Source of the DNA: Rhodococcus sp. IEGM 1381 | GTDB lineage: Bacteria; Actinomycetota; Actinomycetes; Mycobacteriales; Mycobacteriaceae | Direction of reading: 5' to 3' | DNA: 64,000 nt | Assembly: GCF_030056795.1 (NCBI RefSeq) | Contig: NZ_JASHKQ010000010.1 | Location: forward strand, 62,001 to 126,000 | Shown: positions 7,207-16,085 of the stretch, piece after piece | How the letters are laid out: each line of letters begins with the position of its first letter | Numbering within the stretch: position 1 is the stretch's first letter | Made by a program: the position numbers and the translations under genes | Notes under the pieces: model-generated | Told to the model about the DNA's origin: nothing | Database searches by the model: none | The model's input: the letters and a program-made list of their open reading frames with translations, nothing else

Positions 7207-8498
7207 GGACCGCTGGAGGTGGGCACAGCAGCCGCGACCGCCGCCGATCTTCCAGCTGGAATCAGAATCGTCACACCGGCTCCGATGATTGCCGGCAGGG
7301 CGAAAGCCAACAGTTGAGTGCTGGTCCCCGCACCGGCGGCGACGAACAGTCCGCCGTATGTGGGACCGACGATCGCGCCGAGTCGCCCCACTGCGAGTGC
7401 GACGCCCAATCCTGTGGTCCGGCACGACACGGGGTAATAGCCGCCGATGAAAGTGTTGAGCAGGATCTGCGTCCCCGTCGTTCCCATTCCTGCGATCAGC
7501 ACCAGAACGTACACGAACGCGATCGGGGGAGTGGTCGCGATCAAGGCCAACGACACTGCTGCACAGAGGAATCCGAGCGCCGTCACCGGCTTGATGCCGA
7601 ATCGATCGGCCAGGTAAGCACCGCCGAGTGCACCTACTGCACCGCCCACGTTGAGGACGAGCAGAAAGGACAGTGCTGCGCCGAGCGGGTATCCGGCCGA
7701 ACGCATCACCGCGGGCAACCAGGTCGCGACGCCGAACAACACGAGGAGGCACAACAGTGTCATCACCCAGAAGGACAACGTCACCCGTGCTCGATTCGCG
7801 GTGAACAGCGCCCCGATTCCGCGATCACTCGATTTCGAACCGCCATCGGAATTCTCGACTGCTTCCTCGAGTCCGTAACGAGTCGAGATCCTCTGTGCCG
7901 CAGCAGGCCTTTGATGCGAGGTGAGGAAGGCAGGCGATTCGGGTAGATATCGGACCATCATCGGCAGAATCAACAGTGCAGGAATCATTCCTGCGGCGAA
8001 CATGGCTCGGAAACCGAAGGCCGGGACGAGCCATAGAGACAGGATTCCCGCCGCGATACCTCCCACGCTGGTCCCCACGAATCCCAGTGCCACCGTTCGT
8101 GCTCTGGTTTCGAGGCGGGAAAACTCGATCAGCATCGACGCCGCGGTCGGCATCAGAACTCCTGCCCCGACGCCGACGACGAATCGTGCTGTTCCGAACA
8201 TCTCGGGAGAGGATGCAATCGCACAGCATCCCATTGCGGCCGAGAACAGTGCGACCGCGGCGATCAAGGCGCGTCGTCTGCCCCAGCGATCCGCGATACT
8301 GCCCGCAGCCAGCGCCCCGACGAGCATACCGACTCCCACCACGGAGCCGAGGACGCCGACGGTCGCCGGATCGAGGTCCCACGGCTCGTACGTCAGGAGC
8401 GACGGCACGACTGTTCCGTACATCAGGAGGTCGTACCCCTCCAACGTCAACGCCAACAGGCAGAGTGCGACGACAGGCGAAAAAGTGTTACGTGACAT
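7200..8498 (-). CDS. MFS transporter, aromatic acid:H+ symporter (AAHS) type
   Basis: A 432-residue twelve-helix major facilitator. The AAHS signatures are the N-terminal LEGYDLLMYGTVVPSLL, the loop 2-3 motif GSIADRWGRRRAL, and LPESPAFL before the central loop. Family members import benzoate, hydroxybenzoates and related aromatic acids in the cytoplasmic membrane. It is the last gene of the leftward arm of the catabolic locus, 21 bases after the alpha/beta hydrolase gene, so it probably brings in the pathway substrate. Its final residues run into an epoxide hydrolase remnant, so the natural C terminus may have been replaced; all twelve helices appear intact. Confidence 0.9.
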   Translation of the reverse strand: MSRNTFSPVVALCLLALTLEGYDLLMYGTVVPSLLTYEPWDLDPATVGVLGSVVGVGMLVGALAAGSIADRWGRRRALIAAVALFSAAMGCCAIASSPEMFGTARFVVGVGAGVLMPTAASMLIEFSRLETRARTVALGFVGTSVGGIAAGILSLWLVPAFGFRAMFAAGMIPALLILPMMVRYLPESPAFLTSHQRPAAAQRISTRYGLEEAVENSDGGSKSSDRGIGALFTANRARVTLSFWVMTLLCLLVLFGVATWLPAVMRSAGYPLGAALSFLLVLNVGGAVGALGGAYLADRFGIKPVTALGFLCAAVSLALIATTPPIAFVYVLVLIAGMGTTGTQILLNTFIGGYYPVSCRTTGLGVALAVGRLGAIVGPTYGGLFVAAGAGTSTQLLAFALPAIIGAGVTILIPAGRSAAVAAAVPTSSGPR

Positions 8499-8519
8499 GA
8501 TATTCCGCTCGAGAGAGGG

Positions 8520-9749
8520 TCAGGTGAAGTGCTCGGACAACCAGGCACCGATGTCGGCGGCGGCGAGGGAGGCGCCCGTCGGCGCACCGTGGCGAATGGG
8601 GCCACCGAAGTGTGTACCTTCGACTGCTACGAGGGTCTTGTCCATCGAGCCCAGGGCGTCGAACATTCTCGATGCGTCCTCCGGGAAACACGCCTGGTCC
8701 CCGGTCAATTCGACGAACAGCGACGGGACCGTGACCGACGGGGCGCATCGGATGAAGTCGGCGTTGGAGCTCAGGCCGGACCACGTCGACAGCCATGCAT
8801 CCGGCGTGGACAGGCGCGCGAAACCGACGAGACCGTAGTTCGTCAGATCCGGACGCCGACCGAACAGCGAACCGTACGGTCGGGCATTGGGACTGATCGA
8901 CAGGTCGGTGAACCTGAGGTCTGCGTCGGTGCGATAGACGGTCAGTATTCGCGGTGCCAACCCATCTCGACGATCGACTGGATCGCCACTGGTCTTGAAT
9001 CGCCGTCGAGCATCCGACGCCTCCGCCACGCGTGACCGCGCGAGTACGTCCAACCGTGCGACGCGATCTCGCTGGCCGGCGTGGAACCTCTGGATGAAAT
9101 CAGATGAATACGTGGAGCTTTGAGGTGCCTCGACGAATCCATTGGCGGCATCGAACGGATCGAGCGTCGGGTCGATGGACATCGGGTCCGATTCGTCGAC
9201 GACGGATGGATCGATCAACCGCAGCAGCAACGCGCCCTGCCCGGGGTGCGGTGCCATGAAGATGGCACCGTCGGGTACCGGCATGTCCGCGGACGCCAGA
9301 TCGATCGGTCGTCCTGCGGGCGTCGAGGTCAGTCGCTCTTCGGGGGCGAGTCCTGCTTGCTCGTGGTAGAACGCGAACAACGTTCCACCACCGGAGTGCC
9401 CCAGCGTCACAACGTGATCGAAGGATCGAGAGCGTAGGAACACCTGCCCGGCGGCGGCGTCGAGCAGGGCTTGCTCGTGCACAAGCGAAATGTCGTTGTT
9501 CACCGAGCGCGTGCCTTGGGTCCAGACCGCGTATCCCCGGGCGAGGAGCTCGGGTACAAGAACGTGATGCGTCAGGTCCTGGCGCGGGTGCATCAACGCA
9601 ACGACCGTCTCGGCACCAGGGACCGTTCGCAGCACTCCGCTGACCTTCGCACCGTCTGCGGTGGTCAGCTCGTGCGCCGAGGTCACCGTGTTCGAGGGAG
9701 CCTCGGCGGCATCGATGTACCGGCCTGCGCCGAGGCGGGCCTGAGTCAT
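8520..9749 (-). CDS. alpha/beta hydrolase of the catabolic locus
   Basis: A 409-residue cytoplasmic alpha/beta hydrolase. The oxyanion strand is VVALMHPRQDL, the nucleophile elbow is GHSGGG in VVTLGHSGGGTLF, and the C-terminal histidine is in VEGTHFGGP. About 120 residues between the elbow and the C-terminal core form an unusually large cap. The ATG at 9749 overlaps the stop of the preceding 81-aa gene (ATGA), so translation is coupled. By position it should act late in the pathway, for example on an amide, ester or C-C bond left by ring cleavage. The exact reaction is unknown. Confidence 0.8.
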   Translation of the reverse strand: MTQARLGAGRYIDAAEAPSNTVTSAHELTTADGAKVSGVLRTVPGAETVVALMHPRQDLTHHVLVPELLARGYAVWTQGTRSVNNDISLVHEQALLDAAAGQVFLRSRSFDHVVTLGHSGGGTLFAFYHEQAGLAPEERLTSTPAGRPIDLASADMPVPDGAIFMAPHPGQGALLLRLIDPSVVDESDPMSIDPTLDPFDAANGFVEAPQSSTYSSDFIQRFHAGQRDRVARLDVLARSRVAEASDARRRFKTSGDPVDRRDGLAPRILTVYRTDADLRFTDLSISPNARPYGSLFGRRPDLTNYGLVGFARLSTPDAWLSTWSGLSSNADFIRCAPSVTVPSLFVELTGDQACFPEDASRMFDALGSMDKTLVAVEGTHFGGPIRHGAPTGASLAAADIGAWLSEHFT

Positions 9750-9991
9750 AATTTCTCGACATGTAGTGCGTCTTTGTCCCACTGCGTGATTCGAGACTCG
9801 GACAGGCCCGAGATGCTGCTGTACCAGACGGCGTGCCTGCATCCGGTGGCCCGACGGTCGATGACGATGTCGCCGTCCGAGACTATGCGGAAGTACGGGC
9901 CGACGTGGTCCACGCGTACGGCTGGATCGATGTCCGCGACCGAAGCGATCGTCGTGTTCTCGGGAATGTCGAGTACATACAACGTGGTCAC
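9746..9991 (-). CDS. 81-residue conserved-looking protein of unknown function
   Basis: The GTG at 9991 overlaps the stop of the VOC gene (GTGA) and its own TGA overlaps the start of the hydrolase gene (ATGA), so it is locked into the operon at both ends. The protein opens TTLYVLDIPENTTIASV and includes FRIVSDGDIVIDRRATGCRHAVWYS. It is predicted to be a small all-beta protein with one cysteine and no signal peptide or membrane helix. I do not recognise the family. The strict double overlap argues that it is real and made in step with the neighbouring enzymes; a small subunit or an accessory protein of the VOC enzyme are possible roles. Confidence 0.7.
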   Translation of the reverse strand: MTTLYVLDIPENTTIASVADIDPAVRVDHVGPYFRIVSDGDIVIDRRATGCRHAVWYSSISGLSESRITQWDKDALHVEKL

Positions 9992-10623
9992 GAAACTCCC
10001 ACCTCGTTCTCGGCAGACCAGTCGGCGGCACGTTCGACTATCAGTTCGGCTTTGCGGGTCAACAGATTCGCCATACTCGGGTCGGGTCCGCGAACGACGT
10101 CGATGAGGGCGTCGATCGTCAGATTCGCGTCGAGATCTTCCTGCGGCGTGACGGGCCGCATCGCGCGGGTGAGTTCGATCATGTAGCCGTTGGGATCGTG
10201 CGTGTAGATGGACTCGATCGTCTCGTGTTGGATTTGCATCTCCACGGGCCAATCACTGCCGTCGAGCCGTCGCCGATACTCCAACAGGTCTTCTTCGCTG
10301 TCGACGTGGATTGCCAGGTGACGCGAGCGGATGAAGAAGATCGGTACGTCCTCGTCGAAGCGCGAGTAGGAATCGCCCTGTGGGCCACCCTCGAACGGTT
10401 CGAGGCCGAAGTAATAGAAGAAGGCGAGCCGGTCGTCGTTGCCGATGTCGAAGAAGAAGTGAATGAAGTCGGGATGCTTCTCCGGGCCCCAGCCGGCCGC
10501 GCAGATGGAATGCACGACGGGGAAGCCCAGTACGTCGCGGTAGAACTCGACAGTCCCGGCCGGATCGAACGTGGGGTAGGCGACGTGGTCGACGCCTCGA
10601 ACCTTGTGTGGCAAGTCGGACAT
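9988..10623 (-). CDS. VOC superfamily protein, possible ring-cleaving dioxygenase
   Basis: A 211-residue protein with two vicinal-oxygen-chelate modules. Candidate metal ligands are the His in VDHVAYPT near residue 12, the His in RHLAIHVD near residue 104, and the Glu in GYMIELTR near residue 150. That His-His-Glu set is the arrangement of type I extradiol dioxygenases and of some glyoxalases. The C terminus carries an extra 55 residues not usual in glyoxalase I. Beside a ligase, a hydroxylase and a maleate-isomerase-like protein, ring cleavage is the most attractive role, but an isomerase or lyase cannot be excluded. It starts 13 bases after the racemase gene. Confidence 0.75.
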   Translation of the reverse strand: MSDLPHKVRGVDHVAYPTFDPAGTVEFYRDVLGFPVVHSICAAGWGPEKHPDFIHFFFDIGNDDRLAFFYYFGLEPFEGGPQGDSYSRFDEDVPIFFIRSRHLAIHVDSEEDLLEYRRRLDGSDWPVEMQIQHETIESIYTHDPNGYMIELTRAMRPVTPQEDLDANLTIDALIDVVRGPDPSMANLLTRKAELIVERAADWSAENEVGVS

Positions 10624-10636
10624 GAAGATTTCCTCT

Positions 10637-11389
10637 CTACGAAGTGACGACTGCGTCGGCCCGGAGCAGTGAGCCGGCGTCCGGTAGATCGACGGGTAGG
10701 TTCAGCGCACGGAGCAGGCTGTAGGCACCTGCCGTCGCGGCCGATAGAACAGGGATGCCGAATTCGTCCTCGGCTGCTTGTACGAGCGGCAACGACGGCA
10801 TCTGAACGCACGCCGAGATGACCAGGGCATCGGCACCTGTCCTGTCCAGCGACCGTGCAGCATCCATGACTCGGTCGCCTGGGATGCAGCCGACTTCGGC
10901 GTTGTCGGAGACCTCCAACGCACGCCAGTCGAGGACCCGAATGCCCTCGGCCTCGATGTACTCGACCACCTTCTGTGCGAGCGGTCGCATGTACGGCGTC
11001 ACCAGAACGATGTTCTTCGCGTCGAGCGCGCGTAGGCCCTCCACGAGGGCACCCGCACTCGACCGGACGGCGGCATCGGACCCGCCGGTGGCGAGTTGCT
11101 CCGCCACGAGCCCCTCCACACGTTGGTGTTCCCCGGGCCCGGCGACCATGAGGGCAACGAGGCACGCATAGAGAACGGCGTCGATTCCGGCATCGCCCAA
11201 CTCGAGGATGCACCGTTCACGCTGCGCATTCATCGCCCGCAGTTGCTCCGGCGACACTGCCTGCATTCGCATGCGGGAGGAATGGAAAGAGAACTGGGCA
11301 TCTGGATGTCGCGCCAACAGGGCGGGCATCTCCGTCTCCACAGTGACGTTGGAACTCGGAACGACCAAGCCCACACGGTGAGTGCTCAT
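10637..11389 (-). CDS. maleate cis-trans isomerase / Asp-Glu racemase family protein
   Basis: A 250-residue member of the family that includes maleate isomerase (NicE/MaiA) and arylmalonate decarboxylase. It opens with GLVVPSSNVTVETEMP, the N-terminal signature of maleate isomerases. Two cysteines lie where the catalytic pair is expected: one in VLYACLVAL near residue 75 and one in ISACVQMPSL near residue 193. In nicotinate, picolinate and related pathways this enzyme turns maleate into fumarate as the last step. It is the first gene of the leftward arm and starts from the operator-bearing divergent promoter. Other family activities remain possible. Confidence 0.8.
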   Translation of the reverse strand: MSTHRVGLVVPSSNVTVETEMPALLARHPDAQFSFHSSRMRMQAVSPEQLRAMNAQRERCILELGDAGIDAVLYACLVALMVAGPGEHQRVEGLVAEQLATGGSDAAVRSSAGALVEGLRALDAKNIVLVTPYMRPLAQKVVEYIEAEGIRVLDWRALEVSDNAEVGCIPGDRVMDAARSLDRTGADALVISACVQMPSLPLVQAAEDEFGIPVLSAATAGAYSLLRALNLPVDLPDAGSLLRADAVVTS

Positions 11390-11416
11390 GAACGACCTTT
11401 CTTGATTGACGTTGAT

Positions 11417-11430
11417 GACGAGTATTCGAC
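11417..11430. promoter_or_regulatory. operator 1 of the divergent catabolic promoter
   Basis: GACGAGTATTCGAC differs at one base from the complement of the perfect 14-bp palindrome at 11547-11560. It covers the -10 box of the leftward promoter, so a bound repressor would block the racemase arm. The TetR protein encoded at 19313-20035 is the obvious candidate to bind. Confidence 0.7.
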
Positions 11431-11449
11431 GTCAATGATGATTCGTCAA
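11421..11449 (-). promoter_or_regulatory. leftward promoter of the catabolic locus
   Basis: On the minus strand, TTGACG (complement of 11444-11449) and AATACT (complement of 11421-11426) are separated by exactly 17 bases, a good fit to a housekeeping sigma promoter. It lies 32 bases upstream of the racemase start codon and its -10 box sits inside operator 1. Confidence 0.65.
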
Positions 11450-11527
11450 GCCTGCTTCACCAGGGGAATCGAATGAAACCGTGGCGTGGGGCAGTATCGA
11501 CGCAGGTGACAGCACTCACATTCGGGG

Positions 11528-11556
11528 TTGACATGTTGTCGGTCACGTCGAATACT
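11528..11556 (+). promoter_or_regulatory. rightward promoter of the catabolic locus
   Basis: TTGACA at 11528-11533 and AATACT at 11551-11556 have a 17-base spacer. The -10 box has the same sequence as that of the leftward promoter and sits in operator 2. It is followed by an 84-base leader before the HyuA start. Confidence 0.7.
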
Positions 11557-11560
11557 CGAC
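11547..11560. promoter_or_regulatory. operator 2 of the divergent catabolic promoter
   Basis: GTCGAATACTCGAC is a palindrome with two perfect 5-bp half-sites (GTCGA/TCGAC) around a 4-base centre, typical in form for TetR-family operators. It contains the -10 box of the rightward promoter. Together with operator 1 it marks both arms as one regulon. Confidence 0.7.
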
Positions 11561-11640
11561 ACAGACGTAAGCAGTGTTCGAGAGTGTCTCGCTCTCACAC
11601 GCCAGAACGTCTTCGACTCGGACCTAAGGAGCACACCGGC

Positions 11641-13743
11641 ATGACCTATGTGATCGGAGTGGACGTCGGCGGAACGTTCACGGACGCAGTACTCGACGAC
11701 AGTTCCGGCACCGTGGTTGCCGCAAAGGCCCCCTCGACACCACCCGACTACTCCCAGGGCGTCATCGACGTCCTCGAGGCGCTGGCCGAGCAACTCGGAT
11801 GCCCAGTTCAGGAGATGCTCGCCAACACCCATCACATCGCCCACGGCACCACGTCCTCGCTCAATGCTCTGGTGATGGGCAACGTCCCGCCGGTCGGGTT
11901 CCTGACCACCAAGGGGCATCGGGATTCGATCTACATCATGAACGTCGAGGGCCGGTACCTCGGTGGGTCTCCCGAGCAACTGCAGAACGTGTTGGGGCAG
12001 AGCAAGTCCCACGGTCTCGTCCCCAAGCGACACGCACTCGAGGTCACCGAACGCCTCGACCGTGACGGCACGGTCGTCGTCGCGCTGGACGAGGAGTCCG
12101 CGCGCGTCGCCATCCGAAGCCTCGTCGACGACGGCGTCTCCGGAATTGCGGTCTCACTGCTCTGGTCGTTCCGTAACCCTGTGCACGAGCAACGTATCCG
12201 TGAACTGGTCCACGAGATCGACCCCGACATGTTCGTCTCGCTGTCTTCCGAGGTGAGCCCGCGCATCCGTGAGTTCGCACGTAACGCGACGACGATCATG
12301 AGTACCCAGATCGGCCCGGGATTGCGTGATTACCTCGGCTCGTTGGAGAAGAAGCTACGCGCCCTCGACCTCGCCGGCCCACTCCTGGTGATGCAGAGCA
12401 ACGGCGGTGCCGTTGCCGCAGCCGAGGCCCCGAAAAACGCTATCAGCACAGTCGGGTCCGTGTTGACCGGCGGCGTGGTCGGAGCGGTATCACTCGGAAA
12501 GCAGCTCGGTCACAAGAACATCATCGCCACCGACGTCGGCGGAACCACGTTCCTCGTCGGACTCGTCGTGCACGGTGAGCCGGTGCGTGCGTCGAGCACC
12601 ATCATCAATCACCACCCGATCAACGTGCCCACCCTGCAGGTGCACGCCATCGGCTCCGGCGGCGGTGCCATTGCGTGGGTGGATGCCGGCGGCAACCTTC
12701 AGATCGGCCCGCACAGCGCCCAGGCGGTGCCCGGACCTGCGTGTTACGGACAAGGTGGCACCGAACCCACCAATGCCGACGCTAACCTCGTCCTCGGCAT
12801 TCTCCCCGAACGCGGATTGCTCGGTGGTCGCAAACCACTCGACAAAGAGCTTGCGCGCGAGGCCATTCGTCGTCGCATCGCGGAACCGCTCGGTCTGTCG
12901 ATCGAGGACGCAGCCGCCGCGATCTATGCCGTGCAGAACGCGCAAACCGGCGACCTTCTGCGCAAGACGGTCGTCGAAGCCGGGCACGATCCGCGAAACT
13001 TCGTTCTCTACGCTTTCGGCGGTGCCGGCCCATCGCATTGCGCTGCCTATGCAGCCGAAGTCGGCGTCAAGGAAGTCATCGTTCCGCTCGGGCAGGTGGC
13101 ATCGGCGTTCTCGGCCTACGGTCTTGCGTCGTCGAACATCGTGCTCGCGGCCGAGCTGTCCGACCCGGCGGCGATGCCGCTCGATCCTGCTCGCGCAGAA
13201 GCGAATTTCGAGGGCCTCGAGAAGCGCGTCCGCGAAGCCCTCGGTCGACAGGGGCTGTCGTTCACCAGCATCGAGGTCGAACGTGAGATCGACATGCGCT
13301 ACACGATGCAGTTGGCAGAGGTGGCGACGACCGTTCCCGAAGGTTCGCTGGACTCGGCGAGCGTCGCACACGCCTCCGATCTCTTCGAGCAGCGCTACGC
13401 AGATCTGTACGGCAAGGACAGCGGATTCCGCGAAGCCGGTATTCAGGCGATCACCTATCGCGTGCGTGCAACCGGTGTCCTGCCGTTCTCGCCGACCCTC
13501 CCCGAACTGAAGTCCGCCGACTCCGCCGACGCCTCGGTCGCTCGCATCGGCACCCGAAAAGTCAACCTGGACGGGCGAATCGGATATGTCGACACCGACA
13601 TCTACGACTACAGCAAGCTCGCCGCCGGGCATGTACTCGCCGGCCCCGCCATCGTCGAAGTCCCGACGACCACAGTCGTCGTCCCGCACGGCACCACCGG
13701 AACTGTCGACCGCCTCGGCAACCTCAACATCGTCGCCGGCTGA
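11641..13743 (+). CDS. hyuA: hydantoinase/oxoprolinase family protein, subunit A (HyuA-like)
   Basis: A 700-residue protein of the HyuA family (ATP-dependent N-methylhydantoinase, 5-oxoprolinase, and the large subunits of acetone and acetophenone carboxylases). It has the N-terminal actin-like ATPase signature VDVGGTFTDAV at residues 7-17, a second ATDVGGTTF motif near residue 300, and FGGAGPSHCAAYA near residue 460. The ATG at 11641 is preceded by AAGGAG and gives the standard start. It is followed 20 bases later by its partner HyuB. Activity is likely ATP-driven opening of a lactam or cyclic imide, or ATP-dependent carboxylation of a ketone; sequence alone does not decide. Confidence 0.9.
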   Translation: MTYVIGVDVGGTFTDAVLDDSSGTVVAAKAPSTPPDYSQGVIDVLEALAEQLGCPVQEMLANTHHIAHGTTSSLNALVMGNVPPVGFLTTKGHRDSIYIMNVEGRYLGGSPEQLQNVLGQSKSHGLVPKRHALEVTERLDRDGTVVVALDEESARVAIRSLVDDGVSGIAVSLLWSFRNPVHEQRIRELVHEIDPDMFVSLSSEVSPRIREFARNATTIMSTQIGPGLRDYLGSLEKKLRALDLAGPLLVMQSNGGAVAAAEAPKNAISTVGSVLTGGVVGAVSLGKQLGHKNIIATDVGGTTFLVGLVVHGEPVRASSTIINHHPINVPTLQVHAIGSGGGAIAWVDAGGNLQIGPHSAQAVPGPACYGQGGTEPTNADANLVLGILPERGLLGGRKPLDKELAREAIRRRIAEPLGLSIEDAAAAIYAVQNAQTGDLLRKTVVEAGHDPRNFVLYAFGGAGPSHCAAYAAEVGVKEVIVPLGQVASAFSAYGLASSNIVLAAELSDPAAMPLDPARAEANFEGLEKRVREALGRQGLSFTSIEVEREIDMRYTMQLAEVATTVPEGSLDSASVAHASDLFEQRYADLYGKDSGFREAGIQAITYRVRATGVLPFSPTLPELKSADSADASVARIGTRKVNLDGRIGYVDTDIYDYSKLAAGHVLAGPAIVEVPTTTVVVPHGTTGTVDRLGNLNIVAG

Positions 13744-13763
13744 GACCACAGGAGAACCGAACC

Positions 13764-16085
13764 ATGACATCCGCAATTCCCGGGTCCGAGATCTTCTCGT
13801 CCCGCCCCGTCGACCCCGACGCCCTCGCCCGTACCCTCCCTCCGACGCTGCCGGTGCACACCGTCACCCAGCAGCAGATCGACGAACTCGACCCGCTGAC
13901 CTACGAGGTCATCCGTCACCGACTCTGGTCGGTCACCGACGAGATGGGCGAGGCACTCAAACGAATGTCGGGCTCACCCATCGTCACCGACGCGAACGAT
14001 TTCGACTTCGCGATCAGTGACGAACTGGGACAGGAGGTTCAGGTCGGCCTCTACAACACCATGCTCGTCGGAGCCGTCGACCTGGCCATCTACTGGACCT
14101 TGCAACACCGCGCCACCAACCCCGGAATCGTGGAGGGTGACATGTTCCTCTGCAACGACCCGTGGGTCGGTGGGGGACTGCATCAGAGCGACGTCATCGT
14201 CTACCAGCCTATCTTCCACGAGGGCAAGCTCTTCGCGTGGACCAGTGCGATCTGCCACGAACCCGACCTCGGCGGTTCCGGACTCGGATCGTTCGACCCA
14301 TCGGCGAAAGACGTGTTCTCCGAATCGCTTCCGACTCCACCGGTCAAGGTGGTCCGCGACTACGAGCTCCAGCGCGACATCGCGGATCTATGGGTGCGGC
14401 GCTCCCGCGTTCCCATGCTGGTCGGGCTCGACCTGCGCGCCAAGATCGGCGCCAACACCGTTGGGCGCAACCGCATGCTCGCCGTGATCGAGCAGTACGG
14501 TGCCGACACGGTCAAAGCCGTCATGAAGCGCATGATGACCGACGCCGAAGGGCGTCTGCGCAGCAAACTTTCGTCACTGCCCGATGGGACCTGGAAGGCC
14601 ACCGGTTACCAGGATCAGTCGCACGTAGGTGACCGCGGCGTCCACAAGATCACCGTCGCGATGAGCAAGACCGCCGACCACCTCACGTTCGACTTCACCG
14701 GCACCGACAAGCAGACGGGCGTCATCAACTGCACCTACGCCGGGATGCGCGGCGGCGTCATGCTCGCGTTGCTGCCGATTCTCGCGGGCGACATTCCCTG
14801 GTCCGCAGGCGGATTGATGCGATGCTTCGACCTGGTGTCCGAGGAGGGCACCATCAACAACGCGAGCTTCCCGGCAGCGGTCAGCCGTGGTCCGATCGGA
14901 CCCGCTTGGCTGACGGGGACACTCATCGCCGAATGCCTGTCGCAGATGCTCGACAGATCGGTCGACCTCGGCAAGAGCGTGCAGGCTGCGTGCTGCGGTA
15001 CCTGGGACACCGCCGTGATCGCAGGGCTCGACGAACGCGGGGAACAACCCGTTCCGTTCCTCAACATCATGATGGAACCTATGGCAGGCGGTTACGGCGC
15101 ACGCCCGACCGCAGACGGCATGGACACCGGCGGACTCTTCTGTATTCCGATGGGGCGCATCCCCGATACGGAAATGACCGAGTTCCTTTACCCGCTGCTC
15201 ACACTGTGGCGTCGTGAAGAGCCCGACTCCGGTGGACCCGGTCGTCAACGCGGTGGCGTCAGTGCATCGCTCGCTGTCACGCCGTACGGCACCTCGCTCC
15301 CGATGGGCCTCGTCCTCGCCTCGGCGGGTAAGGCCGTGGCGCAGAACAACGGCCTGGCGGGCGGCTACCCCGGCAACACCGGACTCGAAATTCTGGCGCG
15401 CAGTACCGACGTCATCGAGCAGTTTGCCGCAGGCAAGATTCCGGGAGCGCTAGACGAGCTCGGCGGCGGAAAGGAATTCGGTGCCTGCTACGCCGAAAGC
15501 TATGTCGCGCCCGGCGAAGTGCTGTACATGCACTGGCAGGGCGGCGGCGGCTACGGTGATCCGCTGCATCGTGATCCGGCGGCGGTCGGCGTCGATCTGC
15601 GTGAAGGCAAGGTCACTATCGACGGTGCCAGTGTGGTGTACGGCGTGGTGATCGACGACGGCAGGGTCGACGAGGCAGCAACTACCGCGCGACGTCGGGA
15701 CATGATCGACGAGCGCCGCACGCGGTCCACCCAGCACTCCGACGCTCCGATCATGGATCTCTCGCTCGCCCGCAGGCTCGACGACAACCTGTCCGAGGTC
15801 ACCGTCGGGGACGTTCGGGTCATCGCTTGTGCCCAGTGCGGCCGACTTCTCGGTGACGAGAAGAGCGGCGGCGTATTGGATCTGGCGCGGTACGAGGGCC
15901 CGTCCTCCGCCGCTGGACCGCAGGTGACGTCGGATCCGTCCGAGTACGTCGACACGCCCATCGTGTTCCGTCAGCTGTGTTGCCCGGGATGCTGGACGGC
16001 CGTGTACTCGGGAATCGTGCCTGCCGATCACCCCGATCATTCGCTGGAGATCTCACGGTTGCTCCCGGCGGTGGCCGAACGATGA
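13764..16085 (+). CDS. hyuB: hydantoinase B/oxoprolinase subunit with C-terminal zinc-finger domain
   Basis: A 773-residue protein. Residues about 30-590 are a HyuB domain (EVIRHRLWSVTDEMGEALKRMSGSPI, CNDPWVGGGLHQSDV, and the GGGGYGDPLHRDP end). Usual HyuB proteins are 520-600 residues, so about 150 residues are extra. This tail contains CAQCGRLL near residue 690 and LCCPGCW near residue 740, a pattern like the zinc-binding gamma subunit of acetone/acetophenone carboxylases. The gene thus appears to fuse two subunits. Its stop overlaps the start of the ligase gene (ATGA). With HyuA it should form the catalytic complex in the cytoplasm. Confidence 0.88.
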   Translation: MTSAIPGSEIFSSRPVDPDALARTLPPTLPVHTVTQQQIDELDPLTYEVIRHRLWSVTDEMGEALKRMSGSPIVTDANDFDFAISDELGQEVQVGLYNTMLVGAVDLAIYWTLQHRATNPGIVEGDMFLCNDPWVGGGLHQSDVIVYQPIFHEGKLFAWTSAICHEPDLGGSGLGSFDPSAKDVFSESLPTPPVKVVRDYELQRDIADLWVRRSRVPMLVGLDLRAKIGANTVGRNRMLAVIEQYGADTVKAVMKRMMTDAEGRLRSKLSSLPDGTWKATGYQDQSHVGDRGVHKITVAMSKTADHLTFDFTGTDKQTGVINCTYAGMRGGVMLALLPILAGDIPWSAGGLMRCFDLVSEEGTINNASFPAAVSRGPIGPAWLTGTLIAECLSQMLDRSVDLGKSVQAACCGTWDTAVIAGLDERGEQPVPFLNIMMEPMAGGYGARPTADGMDTGGLFCIPMGRIPDTEMTEFLYPLLTLWRREEPDSGGPGRQRGGVSASLAVTPYGTSLPMGLVLASAGKAVAQNNGLAGGYPGNTGLEILARSTDVIEQFAAGKIPGALDELGGGKEFGACYAESYVAPGEVLYMHWQGGGGYGDPLHRDPAAVGVDLREGKVTIDGASVVYGVVIDDGRVDEAATTARRRDMIDERRTRSTQHSDAPIMDLSLARRLDDNLSEVTVGDVRVIACAQCGRLLGDEKSGGVLDLARYEGPSSAAGPQVTSDPSEYVDTPIVFRQLCCPGCWTAVYSGIVPADHPDHSLEISRLLPAVAER

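Noticed and set aside
12490..13776. 428-residue leftward frame opposite hyuA
   Set aside because: It is a high-GC antisense shadow with no motifs, while the forward frame matches HyuA throughout.
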